Shown: positions 10,130-21,899, counted from the first letter of the stretch. The stretch is 64,000 nt of DNA from Benincasa hispida (GCF_009727055.1 NC_052352.1:25098363-25162362), one strand, 5' to 3'. Notes: generated by a model not told the origin, from the sequence alone. Made by a program: numbers and translations.

Positions 10130-11728
10130 GGAAAATAGTATAACTTGAATTAGATTTTTTTTTCCTTAACCCACTTTATACTATTTAATTCCTTTCCTTT
10201 TTCCAAAAATAATTAATTCCTGTCATAACCTTTTTTTCCAAATTGAAAAATTTTTTGAATAAATTCCACGACAATACTTAAATCCTTGCACTTATACTTT
10301 AAATTCGAAATTCCAAACATGTCTTTCAACTAAGGACAATTACTGAAAAGGGAAAAGTTTTACATTATTAATAAATAAATAAATAAGTGTGGGATGCTAC
10401 ATACCAGGCAAAACGAGGTACTCAACACGCTTTTGGAGTCATCTAGCAGTTGTCCAGAAGGTATTGACTGGTTGGAGGAGTTCACCTCTAATTTTTATGT
10501 GTTGTGTGTTGCACACTTAATGTTATACTTCTCCACCCTCGACGTCCACATAAGCTATGCTAAAAATCGTGTAACACCTCATCGGGATAAGGAGTAGGAT
10601 CTCGCCAAGGTTGGACAGTGTGAGTTGTTGTTGTGTTGTCCGAATCGATTTCGTCCCCTACTGCCATCTTGATTAATAAATCATCTCCTTCATGATCTTC
10701 TGCCTGCAATTATTTTCTTTCTCACTGGAACATAAGATCCACCGAAACGCCCTAGCAGGATTTGTATCGTTGTTTTAGCCATTGATGGGTGGAAGTTACT
10801 AAGGAGGAGAGGGAGAAAACGGTAATTTGAAAGAGAAAGAGACTGATAGTTGAGATGGAGAGAGAAGATGGTGGTGGATTACGGTGGAGAAGAAATTGCC
10901 CCTTTTTTTTATCTTTTTGTATATATATTTTATTATTTTTTTTTCTTTTTCACGTTTATTTTTTTTCTTTAAACAATATATTTTTTCCCTTCTCTTTTTG
11001 CTTTCTTTTTCTTTTCTGTTTTTTTTTCCTCTTTTTCTCTCTTTTTTTTCTTTTCTTTTCTTTTCTTTTTCCCTTCTTTTTTTTCTTTTCACATGTTTCT
11101 TTTTATTCCCCCTTTTTTAAGATTTTTTTTCTCTTTTTTTTCTCTCTGTTTTTTCTTTCTTTTTTTTTTTTAATTTTTTTCTACTCACTTGCCTCTTTAC
11201 TATTTTTTTTTGTAGGTTTACTAATTTGCTCCCCTTGCTTTTTTGTAGAAGTTGAAGCGCAACTCAAGGGAGCACAATCATTTTTTTTATCTCTCTTAAA
11301 GAGTGGGTTTCTCCTCTCATAAGCTTTGTTTCGTAAATTTTTTTTTTTATAGAAATGTCTGGTTGTGTAACCGACTCTTTGGGTCATATAAGGATGACCC
11401 TGGCATGGTCTGTCTATTGTATCCCTGTTCTTCCTCGTGTTCATGCATCCTGATCGTCATGGGAGGGGCCCTGCAAAGGTTTATAACTCTCCCATTCAAT
11501 CACCCTAGGGAGGATCTTGGAAAGGTCTGCCTTGTGCGTCGCTCGTGCTTCCTGGTCTTCATGGGAGGGGCCCCGCAAAGGCTTGCAACTCTCCCATTCG
11601 ATCTTAGAAGGGTCTACTATGGTTCCCCTAGTTCCCTTTTTTTAGCAAATTGTCACGGAGGATAGGGTTTTTTTTTTAATAGTTGAAGCTTATCCCCCTA
11701 TGACATTTTTTTTTTTTTTTGCAGAACA
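9709..11728. other. Non-coding spacer of the Tat element
   Basis: AT-rich DNA without a recognisable gene. It contains an (AAT)n microsatellite (about 10077-10128), a T/C-rich tract of about 320 bp (10902-11220) and a ~52-bp motif repeated with a period near 101 bp (11451-11502 and 11552-11603, GGGAGGGGCCCTGCAAAGG and variant). A pyrimidine tract with TTGCAG at 11705-11724 immediately precedes the PMD reading frame and looks like an intron 3' splice site, so an upstream exon or leader of the antisense gene may lie here. Confidence 0.6.
10902..11220 (+). repeat. Polypyrimidine (T/C) low-complexity tract
   Basis: More than 300 bases nearly free of purines. Lys/Arg- and Phe-rich open frames on the two strands are products of base composition only. 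Confidence 0.85.
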
Positions 11729-12999
11729 ATGGTTCACTTCGCCGAGCATGTTTTATCTAATGAGAGGCATCTCGTGATTCTTAAAGATCAGAGTCAGCCC
11801 ATGAAGGAAGGACTTAGCCTTCCTGTGGCAAAATCATTAGCTGGTCCTTTCGCTGATCGCTAGCTAAGTCTAGATGACAACATAATCCTTTCCAAATTGT
11901 CGACGGAAGCACCCTTGACCCCAGGAGAGCATGCATGGATCCTGCGATCTTCTATTCATGAGGAGACCCCTAATCCATATTGAGTGCTAACTCTTAGACG
12001 TCACATAATTGAGGGTCAGGTCCGCTGGACCGTCAAGATGAAAGTCCCTAGAGAATTCGGCTTCATTGACTGTTACTGGGAGTGGCTTGAGGTTATAGAA
12101 GGTCAAAACAAGCGATTCCTTCGTGACATTAGTTTTCTTGGTGCAGTGATGGCCTCCTTGTACACATATGATCGTAATGGTGACATAGTTCGAGCTTTCT
12201 ATGAAGCCTGGTGCCCTTCAACCAATACTCTTCATACCATGGCAAGCGAAGCATCAATTTCTTTATGGGACCTCTGGTTGCTCGAGGGCCTTCCGGTCAA
12301 ACGAAGCTTTTATGAGGAAGTGGTTCCTTCCCTCAAAGAGCTAACCGGTCACTGCGACAAAGAGAGGTACTTGCCAAAACGTGTGAACACCCTTTTCAGG
12401 CGTATTTTTCGATAGTGTGCTCGCAGAGAGAAAATCACATGACTCCCTCGAAGCATGACTCCTCAATGTCTATTAGCTCCTGGATCTCTTTTTGGTTCCT
12501 AGGGCCTCACAAATATGACAAGCCTGTTACACAGAAGCAAAAGAAAGCCTCTCGGTCCTGGTCCATGCAAAATCCTAGCGATACGCATATCACATTTCGA
12601 GCTCGATCGAGCAGGGAAAACATGCTATTCGTGGAGCTAGAGGTAGAAGACGAGTTGAAGGAAAAAACCTATCTGGTCGCCTTTCTATCTTGCTGGTTAT
12701 GTCTTTTTGTATTTCCCCAGAAGGGAGGTTACCTTCGCCCCGGGGTCTTCAGAATGGTTAGTGATGGCTCACGGGATGTTTATAGTCTCGCTTGGCCAAC
12801 ATCTATCATGGCCTAGGGCTGATAGCAAAGGCTTCGAACCCGGTTGGACGTATGGACTTTCACTTCCCCATGCATTATGTCCGTAGTTGGCTGGCCCATT
12901 ACTTCAATATGCATTACCCTGTTCCTGCAGTTGTTCGAGGTCTCAAGATGGCTTGCTTTTCTTGCAAAGGTGGCTCGATTTACTTCGACGAGTACGAGG
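11729..12999 (+). pseudogene. PMD (plant mobile domain) antisense gene, 5' part
   Basis: From ATG at 11729 the frame reads MVHFAEHVLSNERHLVILKD and continues into a plant mobile domain (the aminotransferase-like PMD family): FGFIDCYWEWLE, FLGAVMASLYTYDRN, FYEAWCPSTNTLHT, ISLWDLWLLEGLPV, followed by AAFLSCWLCLFVFPQKGGYLRPGVF. PMD proteins occur in host silencing-related proteins and, widely, as passengers in transposable elements. The gene runs antisense to gag-pol of the Tat element that carries it. In-frame TAG (11861), TGA (11981) and TAG (12413) plus a frameshift near 12790 break it. The first two fit CAG-to-TAG and TGG-to-TGA changes. The reading frame is cut at 12999 by a solo LTR and resumes at 14681. 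An acceptor-like TTTTTGCAG stands just before the ATG. Confidence 0.8.
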
Positions 13000-14680
13000 T
13001 GATAACGGGCAAAAATGCACGTTATCATAGTGCTAAGTTCTTAAACAATAAGGGATTGCATTGATGAAATATGTTAAATTGCGTCCATTAAGCATAAATT
13101 CTATAATATTGCGGTCGCATGCGTCAAAGGCATTAGAATAGTTGATCTTTATATTTTTGTGCAGAATATGCGTTAACACAATGCAAAGATTGCGATCATA
13201 GGAATTCATTGGTCGAGTGCAACTTCACCGTAAGGCTTTGCGTTGATCGTACTCGCACACATTTACCCGAGAAGGATCGTCGCAACTTGGTCAGCGCAAC
13301 ATGATGGGCGCATCCGAGTGAAAGGATAATTAAGAGCGATGGGACAAAAAGCTGATGATAGTCGGATCCAAATTAAGTTGACAGCTGATAACGGTCACAA
13401 AGTACATTCAGCTTTACTGGTGACAATTATCCGGCGCATCAGTCAAGAATTAAAGTTGTCCCATCTGTACAACCAGGAGAGAGAAGCCGCCTTTCACCAT
13501 GGATGCTCTATAAATACCAAGGGCATCCTTCAGAGAAGGGGTTCACCACGTTCACCACTTTTACAATCTCTTGTCCCAGTTCGCACGTCTTCGTTTTTAG
13601 TTCTCTTTCATCTTAAAGCGGACGCGAGGGAGAAAGTTGTGTCGGTAGATCGTTCTGGTAAGCTTGGGAGAGCGTCGGAAGCTCCAAAGACAAAGAAGGG
13701 GCCGACGCTTGCAGAAACGGGAATAACTTTAGATCAGAATAGAGATTTTAGTGTAAAAAGCCTCGGTCAGCAAGGAATTGCTACCAGGCTCTCTACCTTA
13801 AACTTCCATTGGCATTTTGTACTCAACTCATTTATAAGAATGGAATTTCTTTCTCTATATCTGTTCACTCTTTGTGATTCACGCATGAGTAGCTAAATTA
13901 GTTGAATGGGTTGAGAAGCATTTAGCTAGCACAACTATGGAATCTTCATTCTTTGCAATTATCTTGTTTATGTATGCTTCATTCGTCCATTAGAGATACT
14001 CGGGAGGGTAACCTAAGGACAGGATCTAGATTTAAGAAGGTCAAGTTAGAATCTAGGTTTGAAAGAACCAGATTAGAACACATAAACGAGAGATAGGCAC
14101 TTAGGAATGAGCACTATTTGTTATTAACGCATCGCATGCATCTTAGTGATAAGATATGATTGTATGCGGTCACCTTGCTTTCATGCATTTGCATCAATGC
14201 ATAGGACAAGAGTAGAGACTTAGGGATAAGCTCTATGGACACTTTGCATTCAACACATGCGTCCTAGACTTAGGAGCATCGCATTTACATTGGGAAATGA
14301 ATTGCTGTGCATGGTTGTAAAATGATCGCATAGTCTGACGCATTCTCGAGTAACGCTAGCTAAAGATCTTCTCAACCCATTCACCGCATACTCATTGCAT
14401 CTATCATCGCAACTGTCTTTCTCAAATCCATCACATTTATTTATTTCTTTTTCATAAACGCAAACAACAAACCAAATACTTCATTTATTTACCTGGCTAC
14501 CACAAAGTTTTCATCAAAATTACCAACGCAATCTATTTTCACAAGTCCCTGTGTTCGACTCTGGACTTACCAGGAAACTCAGGGGATTTTACACTTGAAT
14601 TTCGTTGGGAAAACATGAGTGCACAATGCAATCCATCAATGCATATCATCCGTATTTCCATTCAATAAAATAACGCATCA
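13000..14680 (+). mobile_element. Solo Athila-like LTR
   Basis: 1,681 bp from TGATAACGGGCAAAAATGC to ...AATAAAATAACGCATCA, homologous along its length to the LTRs at 2182-3843 and 4477-6161 but in the opposite orientation. It is flanked by CGAGG at 12995-12999 and 14681-14685. No primer-binding site, internal sequence or second LTR is present, so it is a solo LTR left by LTR-LTR recombination. A TATA-like motif (CTATAAATACC) lies near 13508. It splits the PMD reading frame. Confidence 0.93.
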
Positions 14681-16379
14681 CGAGGCACAGGAATTGATCC
14701 ATAGCGGAGCCAGTATTCAATGGCACGTAAGCATTCTGAAAAGGAGCAGCCATGAATGCCTAACTGACGGTAGAGACCTATCTTTTCTGAAGTCCAGTTA
14801 TTTCTCCAACATGCGATTAGGCTACTTATCCTCCCAGTGTGGGAATGTTTGAACTAAGTCATATAGTCTCTTTCGCTTCGGCCGACAATTCGGCTTTCAT
14901 CAAGATATTCTGAATGATATAAGGGGAATACCTCTCGCCCCTACGTCAAAGAACGTTTTACATTACTGAAGAGTATGCACGAGACGCGAGCCCTTGTCTC
15001 AGGTATTCCTGCCGACCTGTAAGTTGGATCTGCACACTCATGTTACCCCATGGTTCAAGGATTGATGGTTAACAAAAAACGGGAACTACTTCGAAGAGAA
15101 TTGTCATTTGTTAGTGACCAGTGCTATTCCTCCCTCAGCGCCACCAAGACTACCCAAAGGTAGAGGGATCAACCATGGGGGGAAGCCACTTCGCCTGACT
15201 GAGAAGGTGGCAGTGATCGCACAAAAAAACGTTTCCAAACCGATTGAGGAGGACAGTAATAGTAGTACCGGCGATCATTATTGGAAGCGACCCTCCAAAA
15301 AGTACAGGGCATCGGATGCCGATTTTCTTGAGAGGGTTCAGAATGATCCGGTGGCTTCTAACGCTCTCAACCTACTGGTATGTCGTCCCTTCATATATAT
15401 ATATATATATATAAGTCAGCTCATCTCATCTTTTTTTTACTGTACGGTTTACATTTAGTCTCCCCTTTTTGTAGTCACCCATGAACCTCTCTCTTCAAGG
15501 ACTTGAAGCATCACGAAGTGAAGAATCTTTGGTGGGCTCTTTTTCCATTAAGGGAGTTGGTACCTCCGAAGCGCTGCCAGTGGATCTCGGCGACATCCCT
15601 CATGTCAAGGAGGCGGTGGTCACTAGGAACATCGAGACTTTAGATTTCGTAGCCAAGGAAACTAGTTTCCCCTTGGTGCCTGCGGCAGGAAGGGTTCTCC
15701 GACCCGGACAGGCACCGAGGGTCTTGGCAAGTCCAAAGGCGCCGAGGGTCTTGGCAAGTTCAAGTAATAGTGAGCCCGAGGCGAGTAAATAAGGGACCAC
15801 CCCCGGCCAAGGTTTCCGAGTTCTGTGCTGCCACTATGGTTTCCGACGTTCGATGCCACGCAGCCTCGACCATGTGGGATACTATGCACAAGAAGATCAT
15901 GCGTACTCCTTTCGAGAAGGTTCTTAGTCTGGAGAAAGAAACGCATGAGATATTCTGAGCCATTTCCGACAATTGTGGTGCCAACCTCCCTCCTCTCAGA
16001 AAACTTGTCAATGAGTATTTCCGAAACGTGGAGAATTATAATCAGTTCTAGTTATCTTATTCCTCTCAGTTAACTCAGACAAGTAAGGAGCAACATCTGG
16101 AGGAGGCTAAGTCTGATCTAGAGAAGATATTGTACGATGAGAGTAGTACTTTTGCTAAATGAAAGGCGCTACTTGAACGTGACTCTCGGGCCTTACAAGA
16201 AGAAGAGAAACTGTTAGCCAGGTTGGAGGCCATCAAGGCCGAACAGGTCGAAATATCGCGACTGATTTCTGAGAGCGAAGGCCTTTTGACTCGGCATAAG
16301 CTTGAGGCCTCAGAGATGTGGGGGGCGATAAATGAGATCGAGACCACCCCATCCTTTCTGAAAAAGGACGTCAAACTTT
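14681..16379 (+). pseudogene. PMD antisense gene, 3' part with intron and coiled coil
   Basis: After the solo LTR the frame resumes with AQELIHSGASIQWHVS, then LLVTSAIPPSAPPRLPKGRG and NDPVASNALNLL. The frame then meets a GT (15378) and resumes after TTTTTGTAG at 15475 in the same phase (SPMNLSLQGLEASR), supporting a 97-bp intron. The distal part (about 16075-16379) encodes a charged heptad-rich stretch (EEAKSDLEKILYDESS, LARLEAIKAEQVEISRLISE) likely to form a coiled coil, ending with TGA at 16379. Frameshift near 15785 and TGA/TAG codons near 15956, 16049 and 16160 make this a pseudogene. The splice pattern suggests it was once expressed independently of the retrotransposon transcript. Confidence 0.75.
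15378..15474 (+). other. Candidate intron in the PMD gene
   Basis: GTATGT at 15378-15383, a (TA)n run and a pyrimidine-rich stretch, ending TTTTTGTAG at 15474. The flanking reading frames join in phase. Loss of a spliceable intron would be expected of a passenger copied through sense RNA, so its survival fits antisense orientation. Confidence 0.6.
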
Positions 16380-16829
16380 GATTCCTACGTCATGTGGTTT
16401 GGAAGCCATGCAGCATGAGTTAGGAACTACCACTGGGTACCTTGACTTGACATTGCTTGTTTTATTGATTAGGCGTACCTCAGTAGACAGTAGCCTAGGA
16501 GTTTTTTTTTTTTTTTTTTTTTGAGCTACTGGATTCGATTATTGTAGTGCTGAAATCTATTATATGGAAGTTTTTTTTTTGTCATTTTCTTAGTGATGTT
16601 CTCTGGCGCCTTGTAGCCTCCTTTAAATTCTGCTTCTCTTATTTGTTTATTTATCTTTCTTTTTTTTTTTTTTTTTTTGGGACTCAAGTACATGCATAAA
16701 TATATATTTTTTTTAAATCACGTGACTTGAACTTAAAATTTTTTTAAGTTGCCTACATACAAGTTTATAATGACAGGGATCAAGTCATAACGTAGTTCAA
16801 ACAAAGGTTTTTTTTTTTTTTTTTACATT
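16380..16829. other. T-rich spacer between PMD gene and integrase end
   Basis: Convergent 3' ends of PMD gene (+) and pol (-) face each other here. Several T runs of 15-25 bases; no gene seen. Confidence 0.5.
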
Positions 16830-18140
16830 TGTTAAGCATAAAACTTCTTGAGAAACTTGTCGTTGATTGGGCCAATTCTTAGCCCATCTTGAGCAACTAT
16901 CTTTGTTCACTTCGTTTGTGTAGACTTTCTTTGACGATGTAGGACCCATGCCATTTAGGTGTAAACTTATTCCCGTATGTCTTGTCATGATAATTGGTCT
17001 TTCTTACGGCGAGCACTAGATCACGATTTGAAAGGACTTGAGGATTTACATGCTTATCAAAGGATTTAAGACATTCGCGCTTGGGTTAACATTCCAACGC
17101 TTGTTAAGCTTCCAACCGTTTTTCATCGAGGGCTTTCAACTCTTGGAGCCGGCAGTTTGGCATTGTTCCTCTGTAGTCAGCCCTTCTTGCACCGCCATTC
17201 TTAGCGATGGAATTTCTCTTTTCAAAGAAAGGACAGCTTCTACCCTATAAAACGGAGAGTACGGGGTGACTTCCCTGTAGGGGTAACAGTGAGTGGTGCG
17301 ATAAGCCCATAATGCTTCACTATCTTTTCCTACCAATCTCTCCTTCGACTTGGAACCAATTTTTCTTCAGCAGGTTGCACAATGTCTTGTTAAATGCCCT
17401 CGGCCAACCCATTTGTGGTGATATTTATATAGGATTGACTTGTACTACTTGAATTTGAATTTTCAAACAATCTGTCCATCAAACTGTTGGAGAATTGTCT
17501 CCCGTTGTCCGTTACTATCCATGGGGAATATCGTACCGATAAATGATATGAGGCGGATAAAATCCACCACGTTTTCTTTCTTAGCTTCCCTTAGAGCAAT
17601 AGCCTCAGCCCATCTTGAAGAAGTAGTCAGTGGGCTCCGCCGAGGATGTAGGTGGTGGCCCTGCTAATGACTTAGGTGTTTATAGGGCCGACTAGATCAA
17701 GCCCCATGCTTCAAAAGGCCACGAGGCTATGGTCGGAATGTAGAGGCTCGAGCGGTTGATGAATGAAATTCGCGTGAATAAGACAAGTTTCACAACTTCT
17801 TTGCATAATCCATTGAGTCCTAGATCATTCCTGGCCAATAGTAACCCATTCTCTTTTAGCTAGAATTGTAGCTTTGGTCCAGCTTGATGCGCGCCGCATA
17901 CGCCTGAGTGTGCTTCCTCCAAAGCCTTCGCTGACTCTTCTTTACTGAGGCATCGAAGGAAAATTCTTTCAAGGGATCGACGGTATAGAACCCCTTTGTA
18001 GTAATGAAATGTGTGGCCCTCCTGCAAACCTCGGTTTTACGACGGGGTCATTCGAGAGCCTTCCATGCTCAAGGTAACCTATTATGGGTTGCGGCTAGTC
18101 TTCCTCGTTGGTTAGGTAGACTGATATCGCATTCGTTTCC
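16830..18140 (-). pseudogene. Tat integrase (degenerate)
   Basis: Minus-strand fragments in order: KRMGYYWPGMI and DSMDYAKK near 17780-17850 (zinc-binding region), WAEAIALREAKKENVVDFIR near 17575-17610 (catalytic core), EALWAYRTTHCYPY and VEAVLSLKREIPSLRMAV near 17190-17320, and DLVLAVRKTNYH...NKFTPKWHGSYIV near 16940-17020 (C-terminal domain). All match the order expected of a Ty3/gypsy integrase. Several stop codons and frame changes separate them, including one replacing the expected Cys of the second CxxC, so no active enzyme is expected. Confidence 0.8.
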
Positions 18141-18201
18141 CCATATACAGTCCCAACCAGAGGTATAACCTATCTCGCCAAAGCGATATATTAAGGGCAC
18201 A

Positions 18202-18553
18202 TTATCCAAGTCCATTAAGGAAGTGGCTAGGTTTTCCAAGGCATCTGCTTTTTTGTTTCTCCGTCCTCAAGACATGTTCCAACATCACGCTTTCGAACTT
18301 TTCCATCAACTGGCGATCGTAAGTGAAGTAGGGTTTCAAGTCATCATGCTTCACCTCGTACTGGCATAAGAGTTGATTGATTATCAACTTTGAGTCACCG
18401 AAGATCTCTATACAAGCTACTTCAATCTCTAAGGTCATTTGGAGACCAATTATCAAGGCTTGGTATTCAGCAACGTTGTTTGAGCATAACTCGCGTGCGA
18501 AGCTATAAGGCAGCATCTGCTTTTCTGGCGAAATGAGGACGATACCTGCCCCC
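18202..18553 (-). pseudogene. Tat RNase H (aRNH-like), distal part
   Basis: The minus strand reads GAGIVLISPEKQMLPYSFA, then ELCSNNVAEYQALIIGLQM, IEIFGDSKLIINQL and LEHVLRTE. These are the Glu- and Asp-containing motifs of the RNase H fold. The proximal part (DGAPRKSGA) lies at 20481-20510, on the other side of a ~1.9 kb insertion that falls within the first beta-hairpin. Confidence 0.8.
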
Positions 18554-20480
18554 TGATAACTTATAGAAATACAAGTTATTTATACTGTTTTATTTAGATA
18601 TTGCAGCTAAAAAAAAAAAAGAAAAGTTGCATCGATAATATATAAATTGGCTAAGAAATGCAAAAATTATAAAATGTCGTAAATATACCCACTAACACCA
18701 TTGCGATGGTAGAATAGAATGTTTCAGTTTTTGTTTTGCAGGAAATTAGTTCATCGCATGCGTTCATGGCTCGAAGACAAGATAAACAACGCATCTACGT
18801 CGCATTACGCCCATCAATCAAGAACGAAAAGATGATTAATGCAATGATGGCGCATGCGACAATCGATCAAGAGCTTTAACGATCAATGCAATTTCAACCG
18901 CATGCGATAATCAAAAATAACACCGCAAGCGGCGATCGATCGAAGATGTGAAGAACAACGCATTTACGGAGGATTCTGGCAAGTGTACAGCTTTTAGTTG
19001 TGCATTTCTGACGGATTGATTATGTAATAGAAGGAATTTTCCATTCCGCCATTTCAGGAACTACCATAACTATACAGTGGGGACCAAAAATTCAAAGAGC
19101 TAAGGCCTCGCCTATAAATAGCTTCTTCAAATTCGCTGAAAGATATACAGATACAGATACTAGTACATTCATGTATACATAGAGACGTGCATATACTGAT
19201 TCTGAGAGAGAGTCTGGTCTGAAGCGATTGTCCAGAGTAGATCCGGGAGAACCACGAGACAAGGCCGAGAAGTGAGTCTCTGAGCAAAGAATTCTTCCAA
19301 TTTCAGTAGTTGAAGCTCTGTGCGAAGGTCAATTCAACCGGGAAAGCAAGCCTGAGAGGGAAGCTTTCCTCTCCACCATTTCCACACGCTAGCAAGCACA
19401 ATCTCCGTTCGGGATCTGTGTCAAGACGTTGACACTCTTTCCGTATTTGTTTCTAATCTATATTTCATCATCTGTATTCATCTTCTCTAATCTTTCATTC
19501 ACAACATGTATCAAACACTTAATTTTAGAATTAAATGTTATGATAGTCACCATTATCATCTCTCTGTCTCTTTCCGTACATCCATAATCCATTTTCTCCA
19601 TGATGTGCTCTTAATCCCCTAGGTAAATAGCAAGAATTAAGCGAGTTAGTTAATTTTTGCTAAGGAAATAATTAAGTTTAGCTAAAGCATGCTCGATGGC
19701 ATCTTCACCTGTGAGAGCAGAAGTGAAGATGTTATTCTGCCTATCAAGAGAAGGTTGGAAGAATGCGTTAACTAAAGCAAGAAGTATTTCCAGAGATGGA
19801 AACAACCTTGCGTTCATCACATTCATCCCTGTTTCACCATAGAGATATGGGGACGCGGCCGATCACCGAGAGGTGTACGCCAAGAGAAAGCAGAACCTTA
19901 GTTGTGTCTTTAACACAATTGAAAAACTTGCGATATTTTTACTATTTACTCTTTCTCTTTCTGCTTCATTCATAAAGACTTGCCATCACATACATTGATT
20001 CTTTATACAACTTCACAGTAAGTTCTCGACCTCAGTATCATGTATCATGTAACTTGTATCTTGTATCATCTTAGTTTAGGATTTTACTTATCAACGCAAT
20101 TTTATTTCATCGCAATTTATATTCCTGTATAAACCACCATTCTTTATTCATTGATAAAAATCGGTCGCATGTATCACATAAGTAACGCATTAACGAAAAC
20201 AATACACACTACTGATGATGAAAATGATTCAAGTTCATGTTTCCATAAACTTGATGACATAAATTTAATCTCTTTTTCTTTATTTAACTCTAACGCATGG
20301 TTTGTGAATGAAATGAATGATGTGTTGTATATGCGCTCAAGTGATTTGCGATAAAGAGAATTTTATGCGATACTACGACTAAGTATATGTGTTGATGTTG
20401 ATATTCTCGTAGTATGTGATGAAGTAGTACGTGTCACAAGTTTCCTTGCGCTGAAACCAAGTATAATTCCAACATAAGCA
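18554..20480 (+). mobile_element. LTR-like insertion (probable solo LTR) in RNase H
   Basis: 1,927 bp starting TGATAACTTATAG and ending ATAAGCA, so TG...CA. It interrupts the RNase H codons between DGAPRKSGA and GAGIVLISPE. A TATA-like motif (CCTATAAATAGC) lies near 19109-19120. No reading frame above 80 codons shows any domain. Its start resembles Athila-like LTRs (TGATAAC) and the sequence near 20449-20475 (CTGAAACCAAGTATAATTCC) recalls the U5 end of the Athila LTRs here, so a related family is likely. Flanks CCCCC and CCACT are not a clean target duplication, so the exact ends are uncertain by a few bases. Confidence 0.6.
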
Positions 20481-21188
20481 CCACTTTTCCGTGGTGCACC
20501 GTCAAAGAACATGTCCCACAGCCCTGAGGTTGCTGCAAAGAGAACTTCATCATCGGGCAAGTCTTCACTTAACTCCCAATCCAATGGAACTGAGTGATCT
20601 GCCAGGAAGTCAGCCAGTGTCTGCCCTTTAACTGCCCTTTGCAATACATAAAAATTGTCGTACTGTTGAAGCATGATTGCCCACTTGGCTAAACGTCCCG
20701 AGATGATCGGCCTGGACAGGACGTACTTGATGGGATCGGCTTTCGCAATTAAGCGGACTGTGAAGGCCTGCATGTAGTGTCTCAACTTATCTTTGTTGAA
20801 GAAGAGCACAAGGCACATATTCTCTATAGGGGAACAATTGCTCTCGGCTCCATTCAAGGTCCTACTCAAGTAATAGAGAGCGCGTTCTTTTCCCTTTTCT
20901 CTTTCTTGTGCCAATAGTGCCCCCAGTGATCTCTCTTGCGCTCCAATGTATAGTATCAATGGCTTGCCCGCTACTGGGGCTCCTAAGATGGGAAGGCTGA
21001 CCAGGTACCTCTTTATGCTATCGAAAGCATTCTGGCAGGCCTTATCCCATTCGAATTTCTCTCCCTTTCTTATTAGTCTTTGAAAGGGTTGACACCGCCC
21101 TGCCAGATTAGAAATAAACCTCCGGATGTAAGCCAAGCGTCCTTGTAAACTTCTCAACTCATGTAGATTCCTTAGCCTTGGAATCTTC
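20481..21188 (-). pseudogene. Tat RT-RNase H region
   Basis: The minus strand from 21157 encodes SLQGRLAYIRRFISNLAGRC, FEWDKACQNAFDSIKRYL, LYIGAQERSLGALLAQ and YYLSRTLNGAESN (RT thumb/connection and first RNase H motifs), then ISGRLAKWAIMLQQYD and GQTLADFLADHS, leading into WDMFFDGAPRKSGA, the start of the second RNase H domain. It is one of the better conserved parts (frame open over about 220 codons) and ends at the insertion at 20480. Confidence 0.85.
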
Positions 21189-21880
21189 TAAATGGCATCA
21201 ATCTTGTATTGGTTTATCTCTATCCCTCGATGTCTCACAACGAAGCCCAAAAACTTTCCTGAAGTTACGCCGAATGCGCATTTGAGGGGATTCATCTTTA
21301 ACAGGTACTTTCGCAGGCAATCGAACACGGTTCTTAGATCTTTCAAATGGTCTTGTCGTCACTTGGTCTTGACCACAAGGTCATCCACATAGCACTCCAC
21401 GTGTTTGTGCAACATATCATTAAACACCTTCTGCATGGCACGTTGATAAGTAGCGTCGGCGTTCTTCAACCCAAAGGGCATTACCTTGTAACAATATATC
21501 CCTTTTGGGGTTCGAAATATCGTCATTTTCTCATCTGCGTGGGCCATTCGTATCTAGTTATACCCAGAAGATCCATCCATGAAGGATAAGGCCTCATGTC
21601 CCGTTGTCCCATCGACCATGATCTCTGTGATGGGCAATGGAAAATTGTCTTTCGGGCATGCGCTATTTAGGTCGCGAAAGTCTACACAAACACGAAGCTG
21701 CCTATTCTTTTTTCTAACTGAGATAATGTTGGCTATCTATGTTGGATATTTAACTTCGCGAATGAACCTGGCCTCAATCAGCTTATTGACCTCAACCTCA
21801 ATCTGGGGGATAAGTTATGGCCGAAAGTGTCGTTGAGCCTGCTTAACGGGTCGACACACCTGTTTGATCGCGAGATGGTG
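21189..21880 (-). pseudogene. Tat reverse transcriptase
   Basis: Minus strand: VAVHHLAIKQVCRPVKQAQR at 21815-21900 is the RT N-terminus; VCVDFRDLNSACPKD near 21680 (motif A region), SFMDGSSGYN near 21575, TPKGIYCYKVMPFGLKNA near 21480 and VECYVDDLVVKTK near 21365-21400 follow. The YVDD catalytic motif is intact. Stops (e.g. in the FMDGSSGYN-IRM segment, about 21556) and frame changes break the frame. Confidence 0.88.
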
Positions 21881-21899
21881 GACTGCTACTTTTGGATCT

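Noticed and set aside
10799..11322. Lys/Arg-rich (-) and Phe-rich (+) reading frames
   Set aside because: They come from a T/C-only low-complexity tract; no conserved motif and composition explains them fully.
20151..20354. 67-codon + strand frame in the RNase H insertion
   Set aside because: No family resemblance; lies in an LTR-like sequence.
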